A stretch of 64,000 nucleotides of DNA, from assembly GCA_028095925.1 (NCBI GenBank), contig JAOHCW010000001.1:1-64000 (forward strand), in the 5' to 3' direction. The notes beneath the pieces are model-generated. The model was not told where the DNA came from. It saw only the letters and a list, made by a program, of their open reading frames with translations, and did no database searches. Numbering within the stretch: position 1 is the stretch's first letter; every line of letters begins with the position of its first letter. The position numbers and the translations under genes are program-made. Below are positions 24,891-32,718 of the stretch, in pieces. The stretch comes from Aquiluna sp. (GTDB taxonomy: Bacteria; Actinomycetota; Actinomycetes; Actinomycetales; Microbacteriaceae).

Positions 24891-25720
24891 TGAAGCGGGT
24901 TGTGGTTCTGGGCGATGTCATCGAGGACATCATTGTCATCTCCGACTCAGCCCGACAGCTGAATACCGATAACCCCTCAGAGATATCCTCCAAACCAGGC
25001 GGTTCGGGAGCAAACTTTGCTGTTTGGTTGGCGTCCTTGGGAGTGGAGGTCGAGCTGGTTGCCAGGGTTGGCGCTTCCGATCGAGCTCGGCTAACCAACT
25101 ATTTTGAGACCAAGTTCGTGATTGCAAAACTGGAGCCCGATGAAAAACTCCACACCGGCAAGATCGTGGTTTTAGTAGAGGGAAACAACCGCACCTTCTT
25201 CACCGACCGCGGGGCGAACGAGGGGCTAACCGCGAAGTCGGCCGATCTCTCAAAGACTGATGTGCTCTATCTCTCCGGCTACGCAGTGATGTCAATGGGC
25301 ATCCAGCGGACCCAGGAGCTCATTGAAAAGGCAGGCTCGGTTGGGGTTTTGGTCGCGGTGGATCCGGGCAGCAAGAGTTTCATAGGCCAGTTCGGAGCAG
25401 CAGAGTTTTTGGAGGCAATCTCGGGCTCTGACTTCATCTTTCCAAACGCTGACGAGTACGAGCTTCTCTCCAAGCAGGCAAACCTCCAGGAGCTCTTCCC
25501 CGAGGTAATCGTGACATCGGGTGATGAGGGCGCAGAGGTTTTGGGTATAGCGAAGTCGCCAGCTTTTGAGGTTGAGGTAATTGATTCGACCGGTGCTGGA
25601 GACGCCTTCGCCGCGAAGTACCTCGCTCAACGGTTAGCTGGTCTCGAGGTTGTCGACGCCCTTAGAGATGCCAATGCCTTCGCAGCGCAGGCCGTTACAA
25701 AGCCCGGCGGTCAGCCATAG
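24890..25720 (+). CDS. psuK: PfkB-family carbohydrate kinase, probable pseudouridine kinase
   Basis: 276 residues. PfkB fold: VLGDVIEDIIV at the start, substrate block KPGGSGANFAVWLASLG, and the ATP/anion-hole signature DSTGAGDAFAAKYLAQ near the C-terminus. Overlap with psuG makes phosphorylation of pseudouridine the likely role. By sequence alone it is a ribokinase-like enzyme; the assignment rests on the operon. Confidence 0.82.
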   Translation: MKRVVVLGDVIEDIIVISDSARQLNTDNPSEISSKPGGSGANFAVWLASLGVEVELVARVGASDRARLTNYFETKFVIAKLEPDEKLHTGKIVVLVEGNNRTFFTDRGANEGLTAKSADLSKTDVLYLSGYAVMSMGIQRTQELIEKAGSVGVLVAVDPGSKSFIGQFGAAEFLEAISGSDFIFPNADEYELLSKQANLQELFPEVIVTSGDEGAEVLGIAKSPAFEVEVIDSTGAGDAFAAKYLAQRLAGLEVVDALRDANAFAAQAVTKPGGQP

Positions 25721-25723
25721 CGG

Positions 25724-26575
25724 CTAATGCCCCTTTGGGTGCCAAACGGTCTTGACCTCCATTAGGTCCAGGATGTGCTGGAGGTTTCCCTTTGAGCCCT
25801 CTCTGAGGTAGGTGCCGGGTCGAATGACTCGCTTCACGGTATTTGCCGCGCTGATCTCTAGTTCGGTGGGATTCGAGGTTCCCTCAAGGTCCACCGCGTT
25901 GACGTCCATGTGACCCACTAACCAGCTGGCTAGCTCAGACTCTTTGCCGCTGAGGATGTTTACCACCCCACCTGGCAGGTCGCTGGTCGCCAGCACCTCG
26001 CCGAGGGTTAGTGCCGGAAGCGAGAGGTTCTCGCTGGTGACAACTACCACGGTGTTACCCGAAACAATTGCCGGGGCGATGGTGTTCACAAAGCCCACTA
26101 GGGCCGAGCCCTGAGGTGCAAATGCTCCTACCACGCCAGTTGGCTGGTTGGTCGAAATGTTGAAATACGGTCCTGCAACCGGGTTCATGCTTCCCGCAAC
26201 TGAGTCAATCTTGTCTGTCCAACCGGCATGCCAAACCCAGGAGTCGATTGCTGCGCTGACCTCGGCATCGGCCTGTTTCTGGGTCTTGCCCGTGAGCGAA
26301 GAGATCTCAGTTATGAACTGTTCTCTTCTGCCCTCAAGCATCTCCGCGATTCGGTAGAGGACCTGACCGCGATTGTAAGCAGAGGCTCCAGCCCAGCCTG
26401 GTTGCGCGGCTCTAGCGGCCTGCACTGCATCGCGGACATCCTTGCGGCTTGCGAGTGCGACGTTTGCGACATGGTTGGCTTTGGAGTCCTTGACCTGGTA
26501 GCTGCGCCCCGACTCGCTCCTTGGGAACTTGCCCGCGATAAAGAGCTTGTAGGTCTTCTTCACATCGAGTCTCAT
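25724..26575 (-). CDS. Aldehyde dehydrogenase-like protein lacking the catalytic domain
   Basis: 283 residues, against about 475 for a full enzyme. It aligns with the NAD-binding half of ALDH (KLFIAGKFPRSESGRSYQV, GVVGAFAPQGSALVGFVN, LPGGVVNILSG, GHMDVNAVDLEG) but stops before the catalytic Cys region, and the Glu motif ELGGK is missing. It directly follows the full-length ALDH gene (zero spacing). The reading frame is clean, so it may be a conserved pseudo-subunit, comparable to the inactive second domain of ALDH16, rather than a decaying gene. Confidence 0.75.
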   Translation of the reverse strand: MRLDVKKTYKLFIAGKFPRSESGRSYQVKDSKANHVANVALASRKDVRDAVQAARAAQPGWAGASAYNRGQVLYRIAEMLEGRREQFITEISSLTGKTQKQADAEVSAAIDSWVWHAGWTDKIDSVAGSMNPVAGPYFNISTNQPTGVVGAFAPQGSALVGFVNTIAPAIVSGNTVVVVTSENLSLPALTLGEVLATSDLPGGVVNILSGKESELASWLVGHMDVNAVDLEGTSNPTELEISAANTVKRVIRPGTYLREGSKGNLQHILDLMEVKTVWHPKGH

Positions 26576-28003
26576 TTACTTACCTGCCTTCAGGTAGCTA
26601 AGGAGGCCCTGTCGGCCACCCTCACGGCCATAGCCGGATTCTTTGAAGCCACCAAATGGGCTGGTGGGGTCGAACTGATTAAAGGTATTGCTCCAGATCA
26701 CTCCGGCGTTTAGTTGGTCGGCGAGCTTGAGCATCTTCGAGCCCTTCTCAGTCCAGATGCCTGCGGAGAGACCGTATTCGGTGTTGTTGGCCTTGGTCAC
26801 AGCCTCTGCTGGTGTGCGGAAGGTTATGACGCTAAGAACCGGCCCGAAGATTTCTTCCCTGGCGACTGTGTTTGCCGGGCTTACGTTGTCGACAATCGCA
26901 GGGGCAAACCAGAAGCCATTTCTGGGTATCTTGCACTCGGGCTGCCAGAGCTCACCACCCTCGCTTACGCCCTTCTTCACTAGCTTCTTGATCTTCGCCA
27001 GCTGGTCGGCAGAGTTGATCGCACCGACGTCGGTGTTCTTGTCCATCGGATCGCCAAGACTGAGGGTGCTCATCCTGCGCTTTAGCTTCTTGATGAACTC
27101 GTCGTGGATGGACTCCTGAATTAGCAGCCTTGATCCTGCGCAGCAGACATGGCCCTGGTTGAAGAAGATGCCATTAATGACGCCCTCGATTGCCTGATCG
27201 ATAGGAGCATCGTCAAAGACGATGTTGGCTGCCTTGCCGCCAAGCTCGAGCGTTACTTTCTTGTTGCTGCCGGCAACCTGCTTAGCAATGATCTTGCCCA
27301 CCTCGGTTGAACCTGTGAAGGCAACTTTGTTCACGTCTTTGTGGCCAACGAGCGCAGCTCCGGTGTCGCCGAAACCGGTGACGATGTTAACTACGCCTTC
27401 GGGAAGCTCTGCCTGCTGGCAAATCTCAGCAAAGAGCAGTGCGGAAAGTGGTGTGGTCTCTGAGGGCTTGAGGACTATCGTGTTGCCGGCCGCTAGAGCC
27501 GGTGCAATCTTCCACGCGAGCATCATCAGCGGGAAGTTCCAGGGAACCACCTGTGCCGCAACGCCCAAGGCTTGGGGATTGTGTCCGAGACCTGCGTGGT
27601 CAAGCTTGTCGGCCCAACCTGCATAGTAGAAGAACCAAGAGACTGCGGTTGGAACATCGAAGTCGCGGGTTTCCTTGATGGGCTTTCCGTTATTCAGGGT
27701 TTCCGCTACCGCAAGTTCCCTGGCCCGCTCCTGCATGATTCTTGCGATTCTGTATAGATACTTTCCTCGCTCTGCTCCGGAGAGCTTGCTCCAGACCTTT
27801 TCGTATGCGGCTCTTGCCGACTTAACCGCTAGATCAACATCCTTTGCCGTTCCGTGAGAGATCTCCGCAAGCACCTCTTCGGTTGCAGGGTTGATTGTTG
27901 GGTAAAGATTGGCGGGCTTAGTGAACTTGCCTCCGATGAAGTGGCCGTAGCTCTTTTGGAAGCTTGCGAGCTTGGCCTCCGGGGCGGGTGCGTAGTCGAA
28001 CAT
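26576..28003 (-). CDS. Aldehyde dehydrogenase (NAD(P)-dependent)
   Basis: 475 residues, full length. Catalytic Cys in GHVCCAGSR, general base Glu in TLELGGKAAN, cofactor motif VAFTGSTEVGK, and C-terminal TSPFGGFKESGYGREGG. Placement directly after deoC suggests it oxidises the acetaldehyde released by deoxyribose-phosphate aldolase to acetate. It may form a complex with the truncated homologue that follows. Confidence 0.9.
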   Translation of the reverse strand: MFDYAPAPEAKLASFQKSYGHFIGGKFTKPANLYPTINPATEEVLAEISHGTAKDVDLAVKSARAAYEKVWSKLSGAERGKYLYRIARIMQERARELAVAETLNNGKPIKETRDFDVPTAVSWFFYYAGWADKLDHAGLGHNPQALGVAAQVVPWNFPLMMLAWKIAPALAAGNTIVLKPSETTPLSALLFAEICQQAELPEGVVNIVTGFGDTGAALVGHKDVNKVAFTGSTEVGKIIAKQVAGSNKKVTLELGGKAANIVFDDAPIDQAIEGVINGIFFNQGHVCCAGSRLLIQESIHDEFIKKLKRRMSTLSLGDPMDKNTDVGAINSADQLAKIKKLVKKGVSEGGELWQPECKIPRNGFWFAPAIVDNVSPANTVAREEIFGPVLSVITFRTPAEAVTKANNTEYGLSAGIWTEKGSKMLKLADQLNAGVIWSNTFNQFDPTSPFGGFKESGYGREGGRQGLLSYLKAGK

Positions 28004-28011
28004 TGTCTCTC

Positions 28012-28968
28012 CTAGTCCACGCTTACGTAGTCAGGACCCAAGTAGGTCTTAGTCAAAAGCTTCTTGCGCTGCATCAGCACGTCGTTGAGCAGGCTGGAGG
28101 CACCAAAGCGGAACAGTTCTGGAGTGAGCCAGCGCTCTCCCGCGGTTTCCTTCACAACTACCAGGTACTTGAGGGCATCCTTTGCGGTCCTGATGCCGCC
28201 GGCAGGCTTCACGCCAATTAGCTCGCCGGTCTGGTCAAACCAGTCCCGCACCGCCTCGAGCATTAGAAGGGTGATGGGTAGGGTCGCATTGACCGTGACC
28301 TTGCCGGTGGAGGTCTTGATGAAATCTGCCCCAGCGAGCATTGCGAGATAGCTTGCGCGTCTGATGTTGTCATAGGTCTGCAGCTCACCAGTCTCAAGAA
28401 TCACCTTGAGGTGAGCAGGCTTGCCCTTAGGTCGCTGGCAGGCTTGCTTTATCGCCTGAATCTGCTTGAAGACCTCTAGGTAGTTGCCGCTTAGGAAAGC
28501 GCCGCGGTCAATGACCATGTCAATCTCATCCGCACCAAATGCGACGGCATCCTTGGTGTCCTGAAGCTTTACCTTCATACTGGCCCGACCCGAGGGGAAG
28601 GCGGTGGCCACAGCGGCAACATAAATCTTGCTCTTTCCGAGTGCTGCCTTCGCATGGGGGACCATGTCTCCATAGACGCAGATGGCGGCCGGAGTTGGGC
28701 ACTCGGGGTCGTCCATGTCAGGCGTCATGGCCTTTTGGCAGAGACTTCTCACCCGCTGAGGGGTGTCCATGCCCTCTAGGGTCGTTAGGTCCATCATCTT
28801 GATGGCCATATCCAAACCCCAGACCTTGCTGGTGGTCTTGATGGATCTGGTGGCAAGAGAGGCGGCTCTCGCCTCTAGCCCTACCTTGTCCACACCGGGA
28901 AGCGAGTGCAGCCAGCGACTCAGGCTCTGGTTCGTAAGTCTCGAACCAACTATTTCTTCGGCTTGCAC
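28012..28968 (-). CDS. deoC: Deoxyribose-phosphate aldolase
   Basis: 318 residues. Catalytic DeoC motifs: KLQDTKDAVAFGADEIDMV, Schiff-base lysine in GADFIKTSTGK, and VKPAGGIRTAKDAL. It cleaves 2-deoxyribose 5-phosphate to glyceraldehyde 3-phosphate and acetaldehyde in deoxynucleoside catabolism. About 60 residues longer at the N-terminus than E. coli DeoC. GTG start with AGGAG five bases before. First gene of deoC-ALDH-ALDH'. Confidence 0.92.
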   Translation of the reverse strand: MQAEEIVGSRLTNQSLSRWLHSLPGVDKVGLEARAASLATRSIKTTSKVWGLDMAIKMMDLTTLEGMDTPQRVRSLCQKAMTPDMDDPECPTPAAICVYGDMVPHAKAALGKSKIYVAAVATAFPSGRASMKVKLQDTKDAVAFGADEIDMVIDRGAFLSGNYLEVFKQIQAIKQACQRPKGKPAHLKVILETGELQTYDNIRRASYLAMLAGADFIKTSTGKVTVNATLPITLLMLEAVRDWFDQTGELIGVKPAGGIRTAKDALKYLVVVKETAGERWLTPELFRFGASSLLNDVLMQRKKLLTKTYLGPDYVSVD

Positions 28969-28998
28969 AGATACTCCTATGACTGAAAAAGCCTACCC

Positions 28999-29844
28999 CT
29001 AGGGCAGAAACTTCTGCCCGGTGAGCTCTTCACTTATTTCCCAGAGCCGCTTCATCAGCTCAAGGTCATTGGAGCGCTTTGAACCTTTGATGAGGGCTGG
29101 CTTGCCCCAGGCTTCCCATTTGGGACCAACGAACTCCCCTCCTACAAAGCTTGCATCGGTTGCGGCCTTGATCTGGCTGCGCGATCCTGTCTGGGCGCTC
29201 TGGGCGAGAAAGTCGAAGCGGTTTGGGTAGTTAATTTGTAGTCCGGTGAGGGCCCAGCCGGGGTGGGCGGCAATTGACTGCACCTTCGAACCAAGTTGTT
29301 TAGTCCTTAGGTCAAGCTCTCTGGCAAATAGCAGGCAGGCGAGTTTGGTGTCGGCATAGCGCTGCCACCTGTCATAGGCATCTTTCTTGGAACCGCGGAT
29401 CTCCTCCAGGGAATCGGCCCTGATTCTTCCTCTGCGGTGAACTACCGAGCTGAGAGATATCACTCTCGGTGAGGCCGACTGCTCAAGCTGCTCCCAGAGC
29501 AGTGAGGTGAGCAGGAAGTGACCGATGTGGTTGGTTGCCATCTGGGACTCAATACCCTCGATTGAGAGCGAGAAGTCAGGGCCCATCAACCCCGCGTTGT
29601 TCATGAGGATATCCACTGGATGGGTTATCTCTTTGGCGAACTCTCTGACCTGGTCAAGGTTTGAGACATCCAATACTCGCTCTTCGATGTGGGCATCGGG
29701 GTATTTCATTCGGAGCTGCTCGGCAGCTTCCAATAGGCGTTTCTCGCCTCTGGCTAGGAGCGTGATGTTGTGACCTGCTTCGGCGAAGGCCTCGGCGCTA
29801 GCCAGTCCTAGGCCCGAGCTGCCGCCGGTAATAATGATATTCAA
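28999..29844 (-). CDS. Short-chain dehydrogenase/reductase
   Basis: 281 residues. ITGGSSGLGLASAEAFAEAG is the NAD(P) motif, NNAGLMGP the structural motif, and YADTKLACLLFA the catalytic YxxxK; it resembles the retinol dehydrogenase/protochlorophyllide-reductase-like SDR group. TTG start overlapping the stop of the tocopherol-cyclase-like gene (TTGA), so the two are co-translated. Substrate unknown. Confidence 0.85.
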   Translation of the reverse strand: MNIIITGGSSGLGLASAEAFAEAGHNITLLARGEKRLLEAAEQLRMKYPDAHIEERVLDVSNLDQVREFAKEITHPVDILMNNAGLMGPDFSLSIEGIESQMATNHIGHFLLTSLLWEQLEQSASPRVISLSSVVHRRGRIRADSLEEIRGSKKDAYDRWQRYADTKLACLLFARELDLRTKQLGSKVQSIAAHPGWALTGLQINYPNRFDFLAQSAQTGSRSQIKAATDASFVGGEFVGPKWEAWGKPALIKGSKRSNDLELMKRLWEISEELTGQKFLP

Positions 29845-30827
29845 ATTCGAAGCAGCCTTTCGGTGTCCCCGAATACTTCCATGGCCCCCGATGTTGCTTT
29901 CGCCTCCAGCACTACCTTGCCCTTGATACTGTGGCGAACCTCAAAGACGGCGTCCATGGTCTCCTCGACTCTTTGGTGCATTGCCTCTCTGAGAGGGGCA
30001 TGAAGTAGTCCTCCGCGCCTCCGTTCGGCCTTTATCTCCAGCAGCCCGTCTGGGCCATCCACCCGCCAGGTGACATGGCTGTCGTCAAGAGTTAGCTCGA
30101 GCTCTTTGGAGCGGTTATACGTGGTCCAGCTGTGGAGCTTGCCAGAGTGGTGTAGTCCCATGATGAATCCGCGGAATGGTTTTGAGAGCCAGGGGATGAT
30201 GGCCGCCGATGCCACAAGCGAAGCCTCTTTGTCGCTATCGAGGTGGTTTGAGTGGAGCCAGATGTAGCCGCTGGGGAAGTTCTTGCCCCAGTCTTTTTCG
30301 ATGTAGCCCTTGGCACCTGCAAAGCTTTGCTGCTTGCCCTCGACCTCTAGCTGTCCCTCGATGCTGTGGCCGAAGGAGACGATGCCGTGGAAGCACTCCA
30401 TGAATGGCACCAGCCCATACCAGCCCATGATTCCTGGGCTTGCCAGGGTCACCGGCCAGGGCTTTAGCTCGCTGGTTATTTCTAACCTGCCCCTAAGCTG
30501 CGGTAGATCAAGCGTTGCACCGTTGGCGCTGAAATGATTTGGTCCAACGTGGACATCAAAGCTGTCGGCGCTCGCCTTGAACTCTTCGACCGGATAGACG
30601 TGGTACCAGCTTCGGCCTGTGGCGCCATCGAGCACCTGCACAAACGCCTCGTCGCGGCTCTCGCCACCGAGACCGCGAAAGATTCCAGGTATTACCGCCC
30701 AGCGCTGGGACTGGTCTTGAGAGACAAACTTGAAGTACCAGCCCTCAAAGAAGTTCTTAGTTCTTCCCTCGCCGTGAAACCCCTCTGGGTGTCTCACGCC
30801 TGTGATGTAGCTACTCAAGGAGCGCAT
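29841..30827 (-). CDS. Tocopherol cyclase-like protein
   Basis: 328 residues. The motif FFEGWYFKFV near the N-terminus and KGYIEKDWGKNFPSGYIWLH in the middle are the signature of the tocopherol cyclase family, a lipocalin-like fold. In plants and cyanobacteria this enzyme closes the chromanol ring. Here there are no other tocopherol genes, so a different hydrophobic ligand or lipid-related role is likely. Operon with the SDR. Confidence 0.8.
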   Translation of the reverse strand: MRSLSSYITGVRHPEGFHGEGRTKNFFEGWYFKFVSQDQSQRWAVIPGIFRGLGGESRDEAFVQVLDGATGRSWYHVYPVEEFKASADSFDVHVGPNHFSANGATLDLPQLRGRLEITSELKPWPVTLASPGIMGWYGLVPFMECFHGIVSFGHSIEGQLEVEGKQQSFAGAKGYIEKDWGKNFPSGYIWLHSNHLDSDKEASLVASAAIIPWLSKPFRGFIMGLHHSGKLHSWTTYNRSKELELTLDDSHVTWRVDGPDGLLEIKAERRRGGLLHAPLREAMHQRVEETMDAVFEVRHSIKGKVVLEAKATSGAMEVFGDTERLLRI

Positions 30828-30883
30828 GGCTGACAGGCTAATACGGCGAGTAAACTAAAGCCAGTTTCGATCCGAGGTGATAA

Positions 30884-32092
30884 GTGCAACCAGGCACTCG
30901 CCTCACCATACGCCTAGGTATCGCCCAGATAATTGGCTGGGGATCTTCCTTCTATCTACCAGCGATTTTGGCCGTACCAATCGCTCAGTCCCTGGGCATA
31001 ACCACGGAGCTATTCTTTTGGGCCTTCACCATCTCGCTGCTTGTTTCTGGCCTATTGGGTCCCAGGGTAGGTAAGGCCATTGATCGCTTAGGGGGCAGGA
31101 AAGTACTGCCCCTTGGCTCGCTGGCATTTGTGCTTGGCCTTGGGCTTCTCGCCACCGCCACCGAGCCAGTGCAGCTGTTTATCGCGTGGATCTTCATCGG
31201 GGTTGGCGGTTCGATGGGAAACTACGACGCTGCCTTTGCCACTGCCGTTAACTTCTTTGGCAATAAGTCAAACCGAGTCATTGCAGGTATTACCGTCTTC
31301 GCTGGCTTCTCCTCTTCGATTTCATGGCCTCTGACTACTTTGCTACTGGCCGAGTTTGGTTGGCAGTGGGCCGTCTGGTTCTGGGTGGCAACACATCTGT
31401 TGATTGGCCTTCCGCTGAACCTCACTATTCCTCGATCTGAGCGCAGGGATATTCCTGATATGACCGGGCCAATCCGCAAGATGGTGAAGAACAAGTTCCG
31501 CTTTGATTCGCTCCTTGCTGTATTTGCAATCATGTTTGCCCTTGAGGGTTTCATTGTTAGCTCGGTCAACACCACTCTTCCTTTCATGCTTGGGGAGCTC
31601 GGGGCATCGATAGAGCTTGCCCTGGTGGCCTCCATTGTGTTGGGCCCCTCACAGGTCATGGCGAGGGTTTTATTGCTGGCGCTTGGAAAGTGGGCAACGC
31701 CTATCCGGGTGGCCGCAATCTCGATAGCGGCTCACCCGCTAGGGGTAATGGCGATTTGGCTCTTTGGCACCAATGGACTCATGGCCTTTGTGATTCTTCA
31801 CGGCATTGGGGTTGGGTTGAATCCGTTTATTCGGGGTTCGCTGCCGCTGCTGTTCTTTGGGTCGGATCGCTTTGGTCAGCGCCAGGGCTACATCATGATG
31901 CTCAGCAAGGTGGTGTCGGCGCTGTCGCCATCTCTGCTGACACTGATGCTGCTTGCAAATCCGCAGCTCGCAATCATCGCCACCTTCACCATGGGTGTGA
32001 TTGCCTGCTTACTACTGCTTTGGATTTATCTGCTCTTCAGGGTTAGGAACCCAAAGCATCCGGAGACCGGATCGATTCAGGAGATCAACTAA
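30884..32092 (+). CDS. MFS transporter
   Basis: 402 residues, twelve predicted helices. First-helix GIAQIIGWGSSFYLPAI, then loop LGPRVGKAIDRLGGRKV is the MFS motif-A loop. GTG start with GAGGTG four bases before. Divergent from the tocopherol-cyclase-like gene. Substrate unknown. Its end overlaps the convergent hydrolase gene by eight bases. Confidence 0.82.
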   Translation: MQPGTRLTIRLGIAQIIGWGSSFYLPAILAVPIAQSLGITTELFFWAFTISLLVSGLLGPRVGKAIDRLGGRKVLPLGSLAFVLGLGLLATATEPVQLFIAWIFIGVGGSMGNYDAAFATAVNFFGNKSNRVIAGITVFAGFSSSISWPLTTLLLAEFGWQWAVWFWVATHLLIGLPLNLTIPRSERRDIPDMTGPIRKMVKNKFRFDSLLAVFAIMFALEGFIVSSVNTTLPFMLGELGASIELALVASIVLGPSQVMARVLLLALGKWATPIRVAAISIAAHPLGVMAIWLFGTNGLMAFVILHGIGVGLNPFIRGSLPLLFFGSDRFGQRQGYIMMLSKVVSALSPSLLTLMLLANPQLAIIATFTMGVIACLLLLWIYLLFRVRNPKHPETGSIQEIN

Positions 32093-32681
32093 TAAGGTCT
32101 TGGTCCCTGCCGGTTTCGATCCACTTCAACAGCCCCGGCCATTCTCCCCAGCCATCATCCAGTGAGAAGTGCCCAGCACCCGGGAAGACAATTGGCTCAA
32201 TCTCGAGAGCTGGTTTGTAGATCTCAACACCCCTTGGGAGCCAGCGGTCATTATCACCGGCAATTGCAGTGAGCGACCTAGACCACTTTCTTGCCTGGGG
32301 GGCGAGCATTGGGTTTGCAAGGTCCATTGGTTCACCCTCAATGCCTGGTGATTCGGATGTCATCTGAGGGTCAGGGGGTGCGACCAGTAGAACTCTGTCG
32401 AATGGCTTTTGGAAGACATCGCCCAGTGCTCCGTAAAGCCAGTTGATTGTTCCCAACGAGTGCGCAATGCAGATCTTGCTCTCTCCAGGAGCCTCATCCA
32501 TCATGTTGCTCTCTTGCCTGAGGAGGTCCTGCCACTCGTGTGGCTTTGGGGTGTCTGGGTCTGGAAACTGCGGATACCAAACCTGGTGGCCCCTCGCCCT
32601 GAGCTCCGCTGAACTTAGCCGCATCCAGTGGCCTTCGGGTCGGCGGTTGGTCCAGCCGTGAAGGAAAAGAATTTTCTGCAT
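32085..32681 (-). CDS. RBBP9/YdeN-family alpha/beta hydrolase
   Basis: 198 residues. LFLHGWTNRRPEGHW (oxyanion region), nucleophile elbow IAHSLGTINW, acid Asp in GDNDRWLP and catalytic His in PGAGHFSLDDGWGEWP form a complete serine-hydrolase triad of the RBBP9 family. Natural substrates of this family are poorly known. Confidence 0.85.
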   Translation of the reverse strand: MQKILFLHGWTNRRPEGHWMRLSSAELRARGHQVWYPQFPDPDTPKPHEWQDLLRQESNMMDEAPGESKICIAHSLGTINWLYGALGDVFQKPFDRVLLVAPPDPQMTSESPGIEGEPMDLANPMLAPQARKWSRSLTAIAGDNDRWLPRGVEIYKPALEIEPIVFPGAGHFSLDDGWGEWPGLLKWIETGRDQDLIS

Positions 32682-32718
32682 AGAACTAAATTAGCCCAAG
32701 CTGGAGGGCCTTACGAAT

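Noticed and set aside
25724-26575. Frameshifted pseudogene reading of the short ALDH
   Set aside because: The downstream sequence (psuK on the other strand) shows no leftover ALDH catalytic domain, the frame is intact, and the C-terminus is a normal stop.
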